This document shows positions 17,723 to 25,625 of a stretch of DNA of 64,000 nucleotides, one piece after another. The DNA comes from Paenarthrobacter aurescens (lineage in GTDB: Bacteria; Actinomycetota; Actinomycetes; Actinomycetales; Micrococcaceae), in assembly GCF_025421775.1 (NCBI RefSeq), contig NZ_JAOEFX010000006.1, positions 283,621-347,620 of the forward strand. Direction: 5' to 3'. The position numbers were made by a program, and so were the translations under genes. The notes under the pieces are model-generated. The model had not been told where the DNA came from. It did not search any database and saw only the letters and a list, made by a program, of their open reading frames with translations. Each line of letters starts with the position of its first letter. Within the stretch, counting starts at the first letter, position 1.

Positions 17723-17807
17723 GGAGAATTCGCCTAGCGGCCTATGGCGCACGCCTGGAACGCGTGTTGGGTTAACGCCCTCGGGGGTTCAAATCCCCCA
17801 TTCTCCG
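17723..17807 (+). tRNA. tRNA-Ser (anticodon GGA)
   Basis: Acceptor arms GGAGAAT and ATTCTCC pair fully, with discriminator G. The anticodon stem CACGC/GCGTG encloses CTGGAAC, giving anticodon GGA. A long variable arm typical of serine tRNA follows, and the T arm is GGGGG-TTCAAAT-CCCCC. CCA is not encoded. Confidence 0.95.
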
Positions 17808-17812
17808 CGGTT

Positions 17813-17836
17813 GGCCCCAGTCCTTGGACTGGGGCC
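17813..17836 (+). terminator. terminator after tRNA-Ser
   Basis: Arms GGCCCCAGTCC (17813-17823) and GGACTGGGGCC (17826-17836) are perfectly complementary and are followed by TTTTGCG, six bases downstream of the tRNA. Confidence 0.85.
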
Positions 17837-17871
17837 TTTTGCGTTCCCGGACGCCGTCGCGTGGAGCCGGG

Positions 17872-18834
17872 CTAGTCAGCGTCGGCCTGTTGCTCTGCAT
17901 CCAGCTGCTGTGCTGCGGCCACCCGTTCCAGGACTTCGCGGCAGGCTGCGGTTGCGGGATGGATGCGGCCGGCTGTCCTGGTGGAAGTGAATACGGTCCG
18001 CTTTGGCAAGCCTGGAAGATCCAGCAGTTGGACGGTGCGGGGTCGTCCGGTCCAGACGAGGTCAGGCATGAGGGCCACGGCGTTCCCCGATTCAATGAGG
18101 CGGATCTGGGCTTGGAGGTCGGCCGTTTCATAACGTACATCAGGTTCGAAGCCCGCTGAGCGGCATGCCTGCTCTGCCCAATGTCTGGAAGCGGCACCCC
18201 GGGGTTCCATGACCCACGGCATGGAAGCGGTGTCTGCAAGGGAGGAAACGGTCTCGCCGCCGAGTCCTACCGGGGGAGTGGCCAACCGGATGGCGTCGCT
18301 GGTGAGAATGACCCGGTCCAGGCCGCTGTGGTGCGGAGCCGCGTGGCCCGGGTACTGCTCGGCCACCACCAGGTCGAAGTCCCGCGCCCACGTTTCGTAG
18401 AGGGCTGTCTCGGGCTCGCGCTGCGTCATCTCCACCCGCACCTCTGGATACTCCTGGCGCATGATGCTGAGGAAATCGGGCAGCAGCGCCAGTGCAGCGG
18501 ATTGGAAGACCGCCAGTCGAACAGTTCCCGTGACCATGGAAAGGGACGCCGCGAGCTCGGTTTCCGCGCGTTCCAGGGTTTCAAGCAGTGCCGCGGTGTG
18601 GGCCACGAGGATCTCGGCCTGCGGAGTCAGCTGTACCCGACGACCAGCTTTCCGCAGCAGTTCGACGCCCGCTTCTTTCTCCAGCAAGGTCAGCTGCTGG
18701 GATACCGATGAAGGGCTGTATTGCATCGCGTCGGCCACCTCGGCGAGGGTTCCGCGGATCTTTAGTTCGTGCAGCAAACGCAGTCTGCGAACGTCCAGCA
18801 AGGCGGCCTCCAAAGGTTCGGGATGGGTAATCAA
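17872..18834 (-). CDS. LysR-family regulator, likely controls putA
   Basis: 320 residues: LysR-type helix-turn-helix at the N-terminus (about 13-72; LRLLHELKIRGTLAEVADAM, SPSSVSQQLTLLEKEAG) and a periplasmic-binding-like effector domain. Some actinobacterial LysR proteins with this style of N-terminus respond to amino acids. It is divergent from putA with 90 bases between the starts, so control of proline breakdown is the simplest reading. An inverted repeat GAAAAG-ATCG-CTTTTC at 18844-18859 lies in that gap. Confidence 0.85.
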   Translation of the reverse strand: MITHPEPLEAALLDVRRLRLLHELKIRGTLAEVADAMQYSPSSVSQQLTLLEKEAGVELLRKAGRRVQLTPQAEILVAHTAALLETLERAETELAASLSMVTGTVRLAVFQSAALALLPDFLSIMRQEYPEVRVEMTQREPETALYETWARDFDLVVAEQYPGHAAPHHSGLDRVILTSDAIRLATPPVGLGGETVSSLADTASMPWVMEPRGAASRHWAEQACRSAGFEPDVRYETADLQAQIRLIESGNAVALMPDLVWTGRPRTVQLLDLPGLPKRTVFTSTRTAGRIHPATAACREVLERVAAAQQLDAEQQADAD

Positions 18835-18843
18835 TATTCGTCA

Positions 18844-18859
18844 GAAAAGATCGCTTTTC
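18844..18859. promoter_or_regulatory. inverted repeat in the LysR/putA divergent region
   Basis: GAAAAG-ATCG-CTTTTC is a 6-base-arm palindrome starting 10 bases upstream of the LysR gene. It is the only obvious symmetric element in the region and a candidate LysR binding site. Confidence 0.35.
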
Positions 18860-18924
18860 CTAATGAGATTGTAGATCCATACTGATGGAAACAAACAAAC
18901 TTCTCCGCCTCAGAAGGAGCCCCC

Positions 18925-21900
18925 ATGACCAGCACCCTCCCGGATGCCACCGCCCCACGCACCCAGGATTCCGGGCAGTTCGATGCCTTGGCTCAGGAAG
19001 CTATCGCCTTGGTCCGCCACTGGCTTACTGAAGCCAGCAAGATCCCCGTGGACGTCTCGGCACAGCGCCTCGCCGGCGTCTTGAAGGACCCAAACGGCCT
19101 TGACTTCACCGTCGGATTCGTCGACGGCGTCATCCGCCCCGAGGATCTGTCGGTCGCCGGCCGTAAGCTCGCCGAGCTCGCACCGAAGGTGCCCAAGTTC
19201 CTCCCGTGGTACATGCGCAGCGCTGTCCGCGTGGGTGGGGTCATGGCTCCGATCGTCCCGCAGGTTGTCATCCCGATCGCCCGCCGCGTGCTCCGCGAAA
19301 TGGTGGGCCACCTGATCGTGGACGCCACCGACGCCAAGCTCGGCCCGGCCATCGCCAAGATCCGCCAGGACGGCGTCCACCTGAACGTCAACCTCCTCGG
19401 CGAAGCCGTCCTGGGCGAGCACGAAGCCCAGCGCCGCCTGGAAGGCACCCTGAAGCTCCTTGCCCGTGATGACGTGGACTACGTCTCCATCAAGGAGTCC
19501 TCCACCGTTGCACCGCACTCCCCGTGGGCCTTCGACGAAGCCGTCGACCACGTCGTTGAGAAGCTCACCCCGCTCTACCGCCTCGCAGCGTCCTTCCCCA
19601 AGCCCAAGTTCATCAACCTGGACATGGAGGAATACAAGGACCTCAGCATGACCATCGCGGTGTTCAAGCGCATCCTGGACATGCCCGAGTTCAAGAACCT
19701 CGAGGCCGGCATCGTCCTCCAGGCGTACCTCCCGGACGCGCTCGGTGCCATGCAGGAACTGCAGGAATGGGCCACTGCCCGCCGTGCCCAGGGTGGCGCG
19801 CCCATCAAGGTCCGCGTGGTCAAGGGCGCCAACCTTCCCATGGAGCAGGTTGAAGCCTCGCTGCACGACTGGCCACTGGCCACCTGGGGCAGCAAGCAGG
19901 ACTCGGACACCAGCTACAAGAACGTCATCAACTACGCCCTCACCCCGGAGCGCATTGACGCGGTCCGCATCGGCGTCGCAGGCCACAACCTTTTTGATGT
20001 CGCCTTCGCGTGGTTGCTCGCCAAACAGCGTGGAATTGCCCAGCAGGGACCGAAAGCCATCGAATTCGAGATGCTCCTCGGCATGGCCACCGGCCAGGCC
20101 ACCGCGGTCCGCAAGGACGTCGGAAGCCTCCTCCTCTACACGCCGGTGGTCCACCCGGGTGAGTTCGACGTCGCCATCGCGTACCTGATCCGCCGCCTTG
20201 AAGAAGGGGCGAGCCAGGAAAACTTCATGAGCGCGGTCTTCGAACTCAGCGAGAACGAAGCGCTGTTCAAGCGCGAGCAGCAGCGTTTCCTGGACTCCCT
20301 GGCAGGCATGACGGCCGAAGTTCCGGGCCCCAACCGCAAGCAGGACCGCCGCCTCCCGGCCGAGCCCGCGCCGCTCGAGGGCTTCAGCAACACCCCGGAC
20401 ACGGACCCGGCGCTCCCGGCCAACCGCGCCTGGGGCCGCGACATCCTCGCCCGCATCCCCGGTTCCACCGCCGGTGACAAGATCGTCGAGTCCACCAAGG
20501 TCTCCGACGCTGCCGAACTGGACCGGATCATCGCCACAGCCGTGGATCACGGCAAGGCCTGGGGCGCCCGTCCGGCTGCCGAGCGCGCAGCCATCCTGCA
20601 CCGCGCCGGCGAAGTCCTCGAGGCGCGTCGCGCTGAACTTCTTGAGGTCATGGCTTCCGAAACCGGCAAGACCATCGACCAAGGCGACCCCGAGGTCAGC
20701 GAAGCAATCGACTTCGCGCACTACTACGCCGAGCGCGCCAAGGACCTGGAAACGGTCGACGGCGCCACGTTCGTCCCAGCCAACCTCACCGTGGTGACCC
20801 CGCCGTGGAACTTCCCGGTGGCGATCCCCGCAGGCTCGACCCTCGCAGCGCTCGCCTCAGGTTCCGCCGTCGTCATCAAGCCTGCAAAGCAGGCCCGCCG
20901 CTCCGGTTCCGTGATGGTGGATGCCCTCTGGGAAGCCGGTGTGCCGCGCGAAGTGCTGGCACTCGTGCAGCTCGAAGAGCGTGATCTTGGCACCCAGTTG
21001 GTCTCGCACCCCAGCGTTGACCGCGTGATCCTCACCGGTGGCTACGAAACCGCTGAACTGTTCCGTTCCTTCCGTCAGGACCTGCCGCTGCTCGCGGAGA
21101 CCTCCGGCAAGAACGCCATCATCGTCACCCCGAGTGCCGACCTGGACCTCGCTGCCAAAGACGTTGTGTACTCGGCCTTCGGTCACGCGGGCCAGAAGTG
21201 CTCGGCTGCCTCGCTGGTGATCCTGGTGGGCTCGGTGGCCAAGAGCGCCCGCTTCCACAACCAGCTGATCGACGCCGCACGCTCCCTGACGGTCGGTTAC
21301 CCGGAGGACGCCACCACCCAGATGGGGCCGATCATCGAAGCGGCCAACGGCAAGCTCCTCAACGCCCTCACCACCCTGGGCGAAGGCGAAACCTGGGCCG
21401 TCGAGCCTGAGCGCCTCGACGAAACCGGCCGCTTGTGGTCCCCGGGCATCCGCTCGGGCGTCAAGCGCGGCTCCTACTTCCATCTGACCGAGTTCTTCGG
21501 CCCGGTGCTGGGTGTCATGACTGCCGAAACCCTTGAAGAGGCCATCGCCATCCAGAACGAGATCGAGTACGGCCTCACCGCCGGCCTGCACTCCCTGGAC
21601 TCCGCCGAAATGGGCGTCTGGCTGGACACCATCCAGGCGGGCAACCTGTACGTCAACCGCGGCATCACGGGTGCGATCGTTCAGCGCCAGCCGTTCGGTG
21701 GATGGAAGAAGTCGGCTGTTGGTGCCGGAACCAAGGCCGGTGGCCCCAACTACCTGATCGGCCTGGGCAGCTGGCTCCCCGCCGAAGCCAAGGCCAAGCG
21801 TGGCACCGTGCTTCAGGGTGCGGCCGCGCAGCTGCTCTCTGCTGCAAAGTCCGCTGATGTGACGGCTGACGAGCTTCAGATCCTGCAGCAGTCACTCTTC

Positions 21901-22398
21901 AGCGACGCCGCAGCCTGGGAATCCGAGTTCGGCACCACCAAGGATGTCTCCGCCCTGTCCGCAGAGCGCAACGTCTTCCGCTACCGCTCCCTCCCCGTCA
22001 CCATCCGCCTCTCCGAAGGCGAGCGTCTCGCAGACCTGCTGCGCGTCGTAGCAGCCGGTGCAGCAGCGGGATCAGCGCTTAAGGTGAGCTCCGCCGTCGT
22101 ACTCCCTGACGCAGTGGTGACGGTCTTCGCGAACCTGGGCGTCAGCGTCCGGGTCGAGGACGACGCCGCGTGGCTGGCCCGTGCGGCAAAGTTCGACGCT
22201 GGCCGGATCCGCCTGATCGGTGGCGACTTCGCCGCGCTGAGCGCAGCCATGGGCGGCCGCCCCGACGTCGCGGTCTACCACGGTGCTGTGACCCAGGCTG
22301 GCCGGATCGAGATGCTGCCGTTCCTCCGCGAGCAGGCTGTGTCCATCACCGCCCACCGCTTCGGGACCCCGAACCACCTGTCGGATCACCTGATCTAG
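18925..22398 (+). CDS. putA: bifunctional proline dehydrogenase / glutamate-semialdehyde dehydrogenase
   Basis: 1157 residues. Oxidises proline to glutamate in two steps within one protein. The FAD-dependent proline dehydrogenase barrel spans roughly 60-460 (NVNLLGEAVLGEHEA, KVRVVKGANLPMEQ, RIGVAGHNLFD). The NAD-dependent aldehyde dehydrogenase spans about 500-980, with PPWNFPVAIPAG, ETSGKNAIIV and the catalytic Cys 759 in GQKCSAASLV. A further ~170-residue C-terminal domain makes it long, as in type B PutA proteins. There is no N-terminal ribbon-helix-helix, so unlike E. coli PutA it is not its own repressor; the divergent LysR gene probably fills that role. GGAG precedes the ATG. Confidence 0.96.
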   Translation: MTSTLPDATAPRTQDSGQFDALAQEAIALVRHWLTEASKIPVDVSAQRLAGVLKDPNGLDFTVGFVDGVIRPEDLSVAGRKLAELAPKVPKFLPWYMRSAVRVGGVMAPIVPQVVIPIARRVLREMVGHLIVDATDAKLGPAIAKIRQDGVHLNVNLLGEAVLGEHEAQRRLEGTLKLLARDDVDYVSIKESSTVAPHSPWAFDEAVDHVVEKLTPLYRLAASFPKPKFINLDMEEYKDLSMTIAVFKRILDMPEFKNLEAGIVLQAYLPDALGAMQELQEWATARRAQGGAPIKVRVVKGANLPMEQVEASLHDWPLATWGSKQDSDTSYKNVINYALTPERIDAVRIGVAGHNLFDVAFAWLLAKQRGIAQQGPKAIEFEMLLGMATGQATAVRKDVGSLLLYTPVVHPGEFDVAIAYLIRRLEEGASQENFMSAVFELSENEALFKREQQRFLDSLAGMTAEVPGPNRKQDRRLPAEPAPLEGFSNTPDTDPALPANRAWGRDILARIPGSTAGDKIVESTKVSDAAELDRIIATAVDHGKAWGARPAAERAAILHRAGEVLEARRAELLEVMASETGKTIDQGDPEVSEAIDFAHYYAERAKDLETVDGATFVPANLTVVTPPWNFPVAIPAGSTLAALASGSAVVIKPAKQARRSGSVMVDALWEAGVPREVLALVQLEERDLGTQLVSHPSVDRVILTGGYETAELFRSFRQDLPLLAETSGKNAIIVTPSADLDLAAKDVVYSAFGHAGQKCSAASLVILVGSVAKSARFHNQLIDAARSLTVGYPEDATTQMGPIIEAANGKLLNALTTLGEGETWAVEPERLDETGRLWSPGIRSGVKRGSYFHLTEFFGPVLGVMTAETLEEAIAIQNEIEYGLTAGLHSLDSAEMGVWLDTIQAGNLYVNRGITGAIVQRQPFGGWKKSAVGAGTKAGGPNYLIGLGSWLPAEAKAKRGTVLQGAAAQLLSAAKSADVTADELQILQQSLFSDAAAWESEFGTTKDVSALSAERNVFRYRSLPVTIRLSEGERLADLLRVVAAGAAAGSALKVSSAVVLPDAVVTVFANLGVSVRVEDDAAWLARAAKFDAGRIRLIGGDFAALSAAMGGRPDVAVYHGAVTQAGRIEMLPFLREQAVSITAHRFGTPNHLSDHLI

Positions 22399-22464
22399 GG
22401 GCCTGATAAGGGAGTGCGCCGAAGGGCGGATTCTCGGCTGAAAGCACGCACTTAAGGGTTGAAA

Positions 22465-22516
22465 GCCAACCCCTTGGCGAAACCCACACAACGTGAGGTG
22501 GCGTCGAGGGGTTGGC
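22465..22516. terminator. terminator between convergent putA and the MpaB-like gene
   Basis: GCCAACCCCTT (22465-22475) pairs with GAGGGGTTGGC (22506-22516) with one wobble at the loop side and a 30-base loop. It lies between two convergent stop codons. GCACTTAAG occurs on both sides (near 22448 and 22521). Confidence 0.5.
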
Positions 22517-22524
22517 CTTCGCAC

Positions 22525-23448
22525 TTAAGCTTCCGCGTAGCCCAGCCTTTGCAGCCTGCGGCGGGCCGCTTGCTCGCTCGGTCCGTGGGAGCCCAAGGCA
22601 AAACGGACCATGGCCAACACTGCCCTGGCGGCGGTGATCACGGGCGACGGAACGGGACCAAACCGGGCGCGTTGAAGCCCCAACATGTCCCGGTACTTGG
22701 GCTCAAGACTTGCGACGGCGGCAGCGAAGAGGATGCGATACCCGGGTTTGAGCAGAGGGCTCAATGGCGGATGCTTGATAAAGGACACCGTCTCGGCGAG
22801 CCGGTCATCGGCGCGCAGGACTCCGGAGGCATACCAGCCCTCCAGTTCGTCCCGGACCTGGGCCTCGGTCAACGGGGGATCGGTCACTCCCATAAGCTGT
22901 CCCGCGGCCGCCCACTCGCGGACATAAGCATCGGGACCGCCCGGAATGGGCCGGCCCCAGATGCGGTTGGCGGCGATGAAGGAGTCCGCGTAGGTGACGT
23001 GGACCCAGCGGAGGAGTTCGGGATCGTTGGCGGCGTATTCGCGCAGGATGCCGTTTCCGTCCACATACGTCCCCCGTACACGCTCGTGGATCTTCCGGAC
23101 CCGTGCGGTCGCGGCTTCGGCGGCCTCGGTGGAGCCATAGGTCACGGTGAAGATCCACCGAACCGTGTTGGCCAGGCGGCCCAGGGGGTCTTTCTGGAAA
23201 CCGGAGTGCTCGTACACTCCAGCCAAAGCGCCGGGGTGCAGGGCCTGCATCAGCAGGACCCTGATCCCCGCCACGATGGTAGCCACATGTCCGTGCACCG
23301 CCCAGACGGCCGACCCCGGAAGGTGATAACCGGCGTCGTTCCCGTCTGCGAGGCGCGGCACCCACTCCGGAGGCGTGCCCGACGTTCCCGTGAAGGTGCG
23401 CTGCAGTTCGTGCCTGTACTCGGTGAGGTAATTCCTCATAAATCCCAT
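22525..23448 (-). CDS. MpaB-like oxygenase (DUF2236)
   Basis: About 307 residues from ATG 23448, chosen because GGAGG lies 4 bases upstream; the frame is open further, into a large palindrome, but that is unlikely to be translated. The family signature is present: GSAVWAVHGHVATIVAGIRVLLMQALHPGALAGV, then FTVTYGS, then LLRWVHVTYADSF. Relatives are heme-binding oxygenases such as latex-clearing/rubber oxygenase and MpaB. The conserved His/Arg pattern suggests heme binding here. The substrate is unknown. Confidence 0.8.
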   Translation of the reverse strand: MGFMRNYLTEYRHELQRTFTGTSGTPPEWVPRLADGNDAGYHLPGSAVWAVHGHVATIVAGIRVLLMQALHPGALAGVYEHSGFQKDPLGRLANTVRWIFTVTYGSTEAAEAATARVRKIHERVRGTYVDGNGILREYAANDPELLRWVHVTYADSFIAANRIWGRPIPGGPDAYVREWAAAGQLMGVTDPPLTEAQVRDELEGWYASGVLRADDRLAETVSFIKHPPLSPLLKPGYRILFAAAVASLEPKYRDMLGLQRARFGPVPSPVITAARAVLAMVRFALGSHGPSEQAARRRLQRLGYAEA

Positions 23449-23482
23449 GAGACCTCCATTTGGCGGAGGTGTACAGAGCAGA

Positions 23483-23537
23483 TTTTGTACAGGTAATGCC
23501 CTTATGAGAGTCACATAAGGGCATTATCTGTACAAAA
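23483..23537. repeat. 24-base inverted repeat with 7-base loop
   Basis: Arms 23483-23506 and 23514-23537 match over 23 of 24 positions (the odd one allows a G-U pair), separated by AGAGTCA. It lies between the stop of the DHA2 exporter (23549) and the start of the MpaB-like gene (23448), both leftward. The arms begin and end with TTTTGTACAG/CTGTACAAAA, and a third TGTACA lies at about 23470. It can be a transcription terminator for the exporter or a large operator for the next gene. Confidence 0.8.
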
Positions 23538-23548
23538 ACTCCGGGGGG

Positions 23549-24997
23549 TTAGGAGCGGATGCGGCGACGGGAGGGTGCCGCTGCCACCAGCAGGGCGGCA
23601 ATGGCGACGGCGGCACTCAGGATCAGCCCCGGCCGGTACTGTTCCAGCATGGCTTGGGCGCTGACGGTACCCGCGCCTTGGCCGTGACCGCTGACCAACG
23701 CCGTGGTCACCGCCAGGACCAGTGCGGCTCCCACCTGCGTGCTGGTCTGGATCAGGCCGGCCGCCAATCCCTGTTCCGAATCCTTGATCCCGGCCGTCGC
23801 CTGGACGTTGATGGACGGGAAGGCCAGCGCAAACCCGACACCCAGCAGGACCACCGACGGCAGGATGTCCAGCACGTAGTTGGGCGTAGTGCCGACGCGG
23901 AGGAACAGGACGTAGCCCAGCCCGAGCGCCGTCAGGCCGGTCAGGATCAGCTGCGTGGCGCCAAACTTCTCGATGAGCTTGTCCGCGAAGGGCGCACTGG
24001 TCGCCACCAACAAACCGGCCGGCAGCAGGGCCAGCGCCATTCCCAGCGGTGTCCAGCCGAGCACGGACTGCAGGAACATGGTGACGATGAACTGGAAGCT
24101 CAAGTAGGAGCCGAACAACCCCACTGCGCTCAGGTTTGCCCGGGCCACCCACCCTTCCTTGAGGATGCTGAAGCGGATCAGCGGGTGCTTGACCTTGTTC
24201 TCGATCACCGCGAAGGCTGCCAGCACGGCAACGGACACTGCGAATCCGGCGATTGTTGCCACAGATCCCCAGCCCTGTTCAGGTGCTGAAACCAAGGTGT
24301 AGACGAGGCCGAGCATGCCCAGCGCGAGTGTTACGGCACCCCAGATGTCGTGGCCGCTGTCTTCAACAGACGGCTTGTCCTTGGGAATGAACTTCATGCC
24401 CAGGAGAACAACCACGACGGCGATCGGCACCGAAACCAGGAACGTCCAGCGCCAGCTGAGGCTGGTCATGAGGCCACCCACCACCAAGCCCAGTGAGAAA
24501 CCGCTGGCACCAAACGTGGTGAAGATGGACAGCGCCTTGTTGCGCTCGCGTCCCTCCGCGAAGTTGGTGGTGATGATGGAGAAGCCGGTGGGTGCGGTGA
24601 AGGCGGCCGCGAGTCCCTTGATGAAGCGGGTGGCGATCAGGATGGCGGGATCGTCCACCAAGCCGCCAAGGAGCGACGCCGCGGCGAAAACGGTCAAAGC
24701 AATAAGGAAGATACGACGGCGGCCCAACAGGTCCGCGAGTCGGCCACCGAGGAGCAGGAGGCTCCCGTAGCCAAGGACGTAGGCGGAGACGATCCACTGC
24801 AGGGAATCGGTTCCGAGGTTGAGCTCCTGCCCGATGGACGGCAAGGCAACGCCAACCATGGAGACGTCCAGCCCATCAAGGGCCAGGACGGTGCACACGA
24901 CCATCAGCAGCAGCCACTGGGCGCGCGTCCACCGGACGGCTGAGACCAAGGGCGGCTCGGCGGAAGTTTTAAGGGTGGTGGGTGATGTCATGTCCAT
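23549..24997 (-). CDS. DHA2-type MFS multidrug exporter
   Basis: About 482 residues, probably 14 membrane segments. Marks of the DHA2 drug:proton antiporter group: LDVSMVGVALPSIG in helix 1, GGRLADLLGRRR after helix 2 and GFSLGLVVGGLM in helix 5. Starts at 24997 or 24991 are both possible with weak ribosome sites; the first ATG at 25027 lies upstream of a palindrome and is less likely. It is divergent from a MarR gene, and the gap carries a set of evenly spaced ATGAC elements. By analogy with EmrAB/QacA it exports a toxic compound whose presence MarR senses. Confidence 0.85.
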   Translation of the reverse strand: MDMTSPTTLKTSAEPPLVSAVRWTRAQWLLLMVVCTVLALDGLDVSMVGVALPSIGQELNLGTDSLQWIVSAYVLGYGSLLLLGGRLADLLGRRRIFLIALTVFAAASLLGGLVDDPAILIATRFIKGLAAAFTAPTGFSIITTNFAEGRERNKALSIFTTFGASGFSLGLVVGGLMTSLSWRWTFLVSVPIAVVVVLLGMKFIPKDKPSVEDSGHDIWGAVTLALGMLGLVYTLVSAPEQGWGSVATIAGFAVSVAVLAAFAVIENKVKHPLIRFSILKEGWVARANLSAVGLFGSYLSFQFIVTMFLQSVLGWTPLGMALALLPAGLLVATSAPFADKLIEKFGATQLILTGLTALGLGYVLFLRVGTTPNYVLDILPSVVLLGVGFALAFPSINVQATAGIKDSEQGLAAGLIQTSTQVGAALVLAVTTALVSGHGQGAGTVSAQAMLEQYRPGLILSAAVAIAALLVAAAPSRRRIRS

Positions 24998-25005
24998 CAA
25001 TGTAT

Positions 25006-25067
25006 ATGACGCGTCATTGAATGACAAGGAATATGATGTGGAATCTTATGACGTGGATTCAAATGAC
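25006..25067. promoter_or_regulatory. array of ATGAC half-sites between MarR and exporter genes
   Basis: ATGACGCGTCAT (25006-25017) is a perfect 12-base palindrome. ATGAC recurs at 25021, 25048 and 25063, with ATGAT at 25033. Successive starts are 15, 12, 15 and 15 bases apart. The array fills the divergent promoter region and is a candidate MarR operator. Confidence 0.6.
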
Positions 25068-25088
25068 GTAATGAACTAGAATCGGGGC

Positions 25089-25466
25089 ATGGCAACGACG
25101 CGTGACCGCCAGCTGGTTGAGCAGTGGCGCAGCATCCAGAACTCCTACTTCCGCACGGCAGGAGCAATCGACCGCGCCCTGGAAGCCAAATTCGACATCG
25201 GCCTCAACGAGTTCGAAATCCTGGATCTCGTTGCCGAAAGCGAAGAGTCTGCGTGCCGGATGAAGGCGTTGGGGGAGCGCACCCCCATGACGCAAAGTGC
25301 GGTTTCCAAAGTTGTTGACCGGCTGGAAAAGGCAGGCCTGGTGTCCCGCCAAACCTGCGTGGATGATCGCCGCTCGTTGTTCCTGGAACTGACCGAGGCC
25401 GGCCGCGCGCTGCATTCATCGGCCGCCGTCGAGCACCGGGCGCTGCTCAAGGAAAACCTCGGCTGA
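25089..25466 (+). CDS. MarR-family regulator
   Basis: 125 residues, a compact MarR protein: helical N-terminus (about 8-45), winged helix with TPMTQSAVSKVVDRLEKAG as recognition region and the wing RQTCVDDRRSLFLELTEAGR. It has one Cys in the wing region. It is divergent from the DHA2 exporter and presumably represses it and itself through the ATGAC array. Confidence 0.9.
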   Translation: MATTRDRQLVEQWRSIQNSYFRTAGAIDRALEAKFDIGLNEFEILDLVAESEESACRMKALGERTPMTQSAVSKVVDRLEKAGLVSRQTCVDDRRSLFLELTEAGRALHSSAAVEHRALLKENLG

Positions 25467-25482
25467 GGCTCGCCGCCACGAA

Positions 25483-25500
25483 GCTCAAGACATCTTGAGC
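25483..25500 (+). terminator. short palindrome after the MarR gene
   Basis: GCTCAAGA-CA-TCTTGAGC is a perfect 8-base-arm palindrome 16 bases after the MarR stop. No T-run follows, so it is a weak terminator candidate. Confidence 0.35.
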
Positions 25501-25625
25501 CAAAACTGATGAAACCTTTCCGCTGCAGGGACCTGCGAAGCCTTTATTTCTGATCTGATTCCCGCAACAATGGTGCTTGCACGCCAGGCTGGGGTTTGGT
25601 GCCGCTGGCTTTTGGGGAGTGTTTT

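Noticed and set aside
18910..20721. 603-codon open frame antisense to putA
   Set aside because: It is the mirror frame of a high-GC gene; the sense strand encodes clear proline dehydrogenase motifs.
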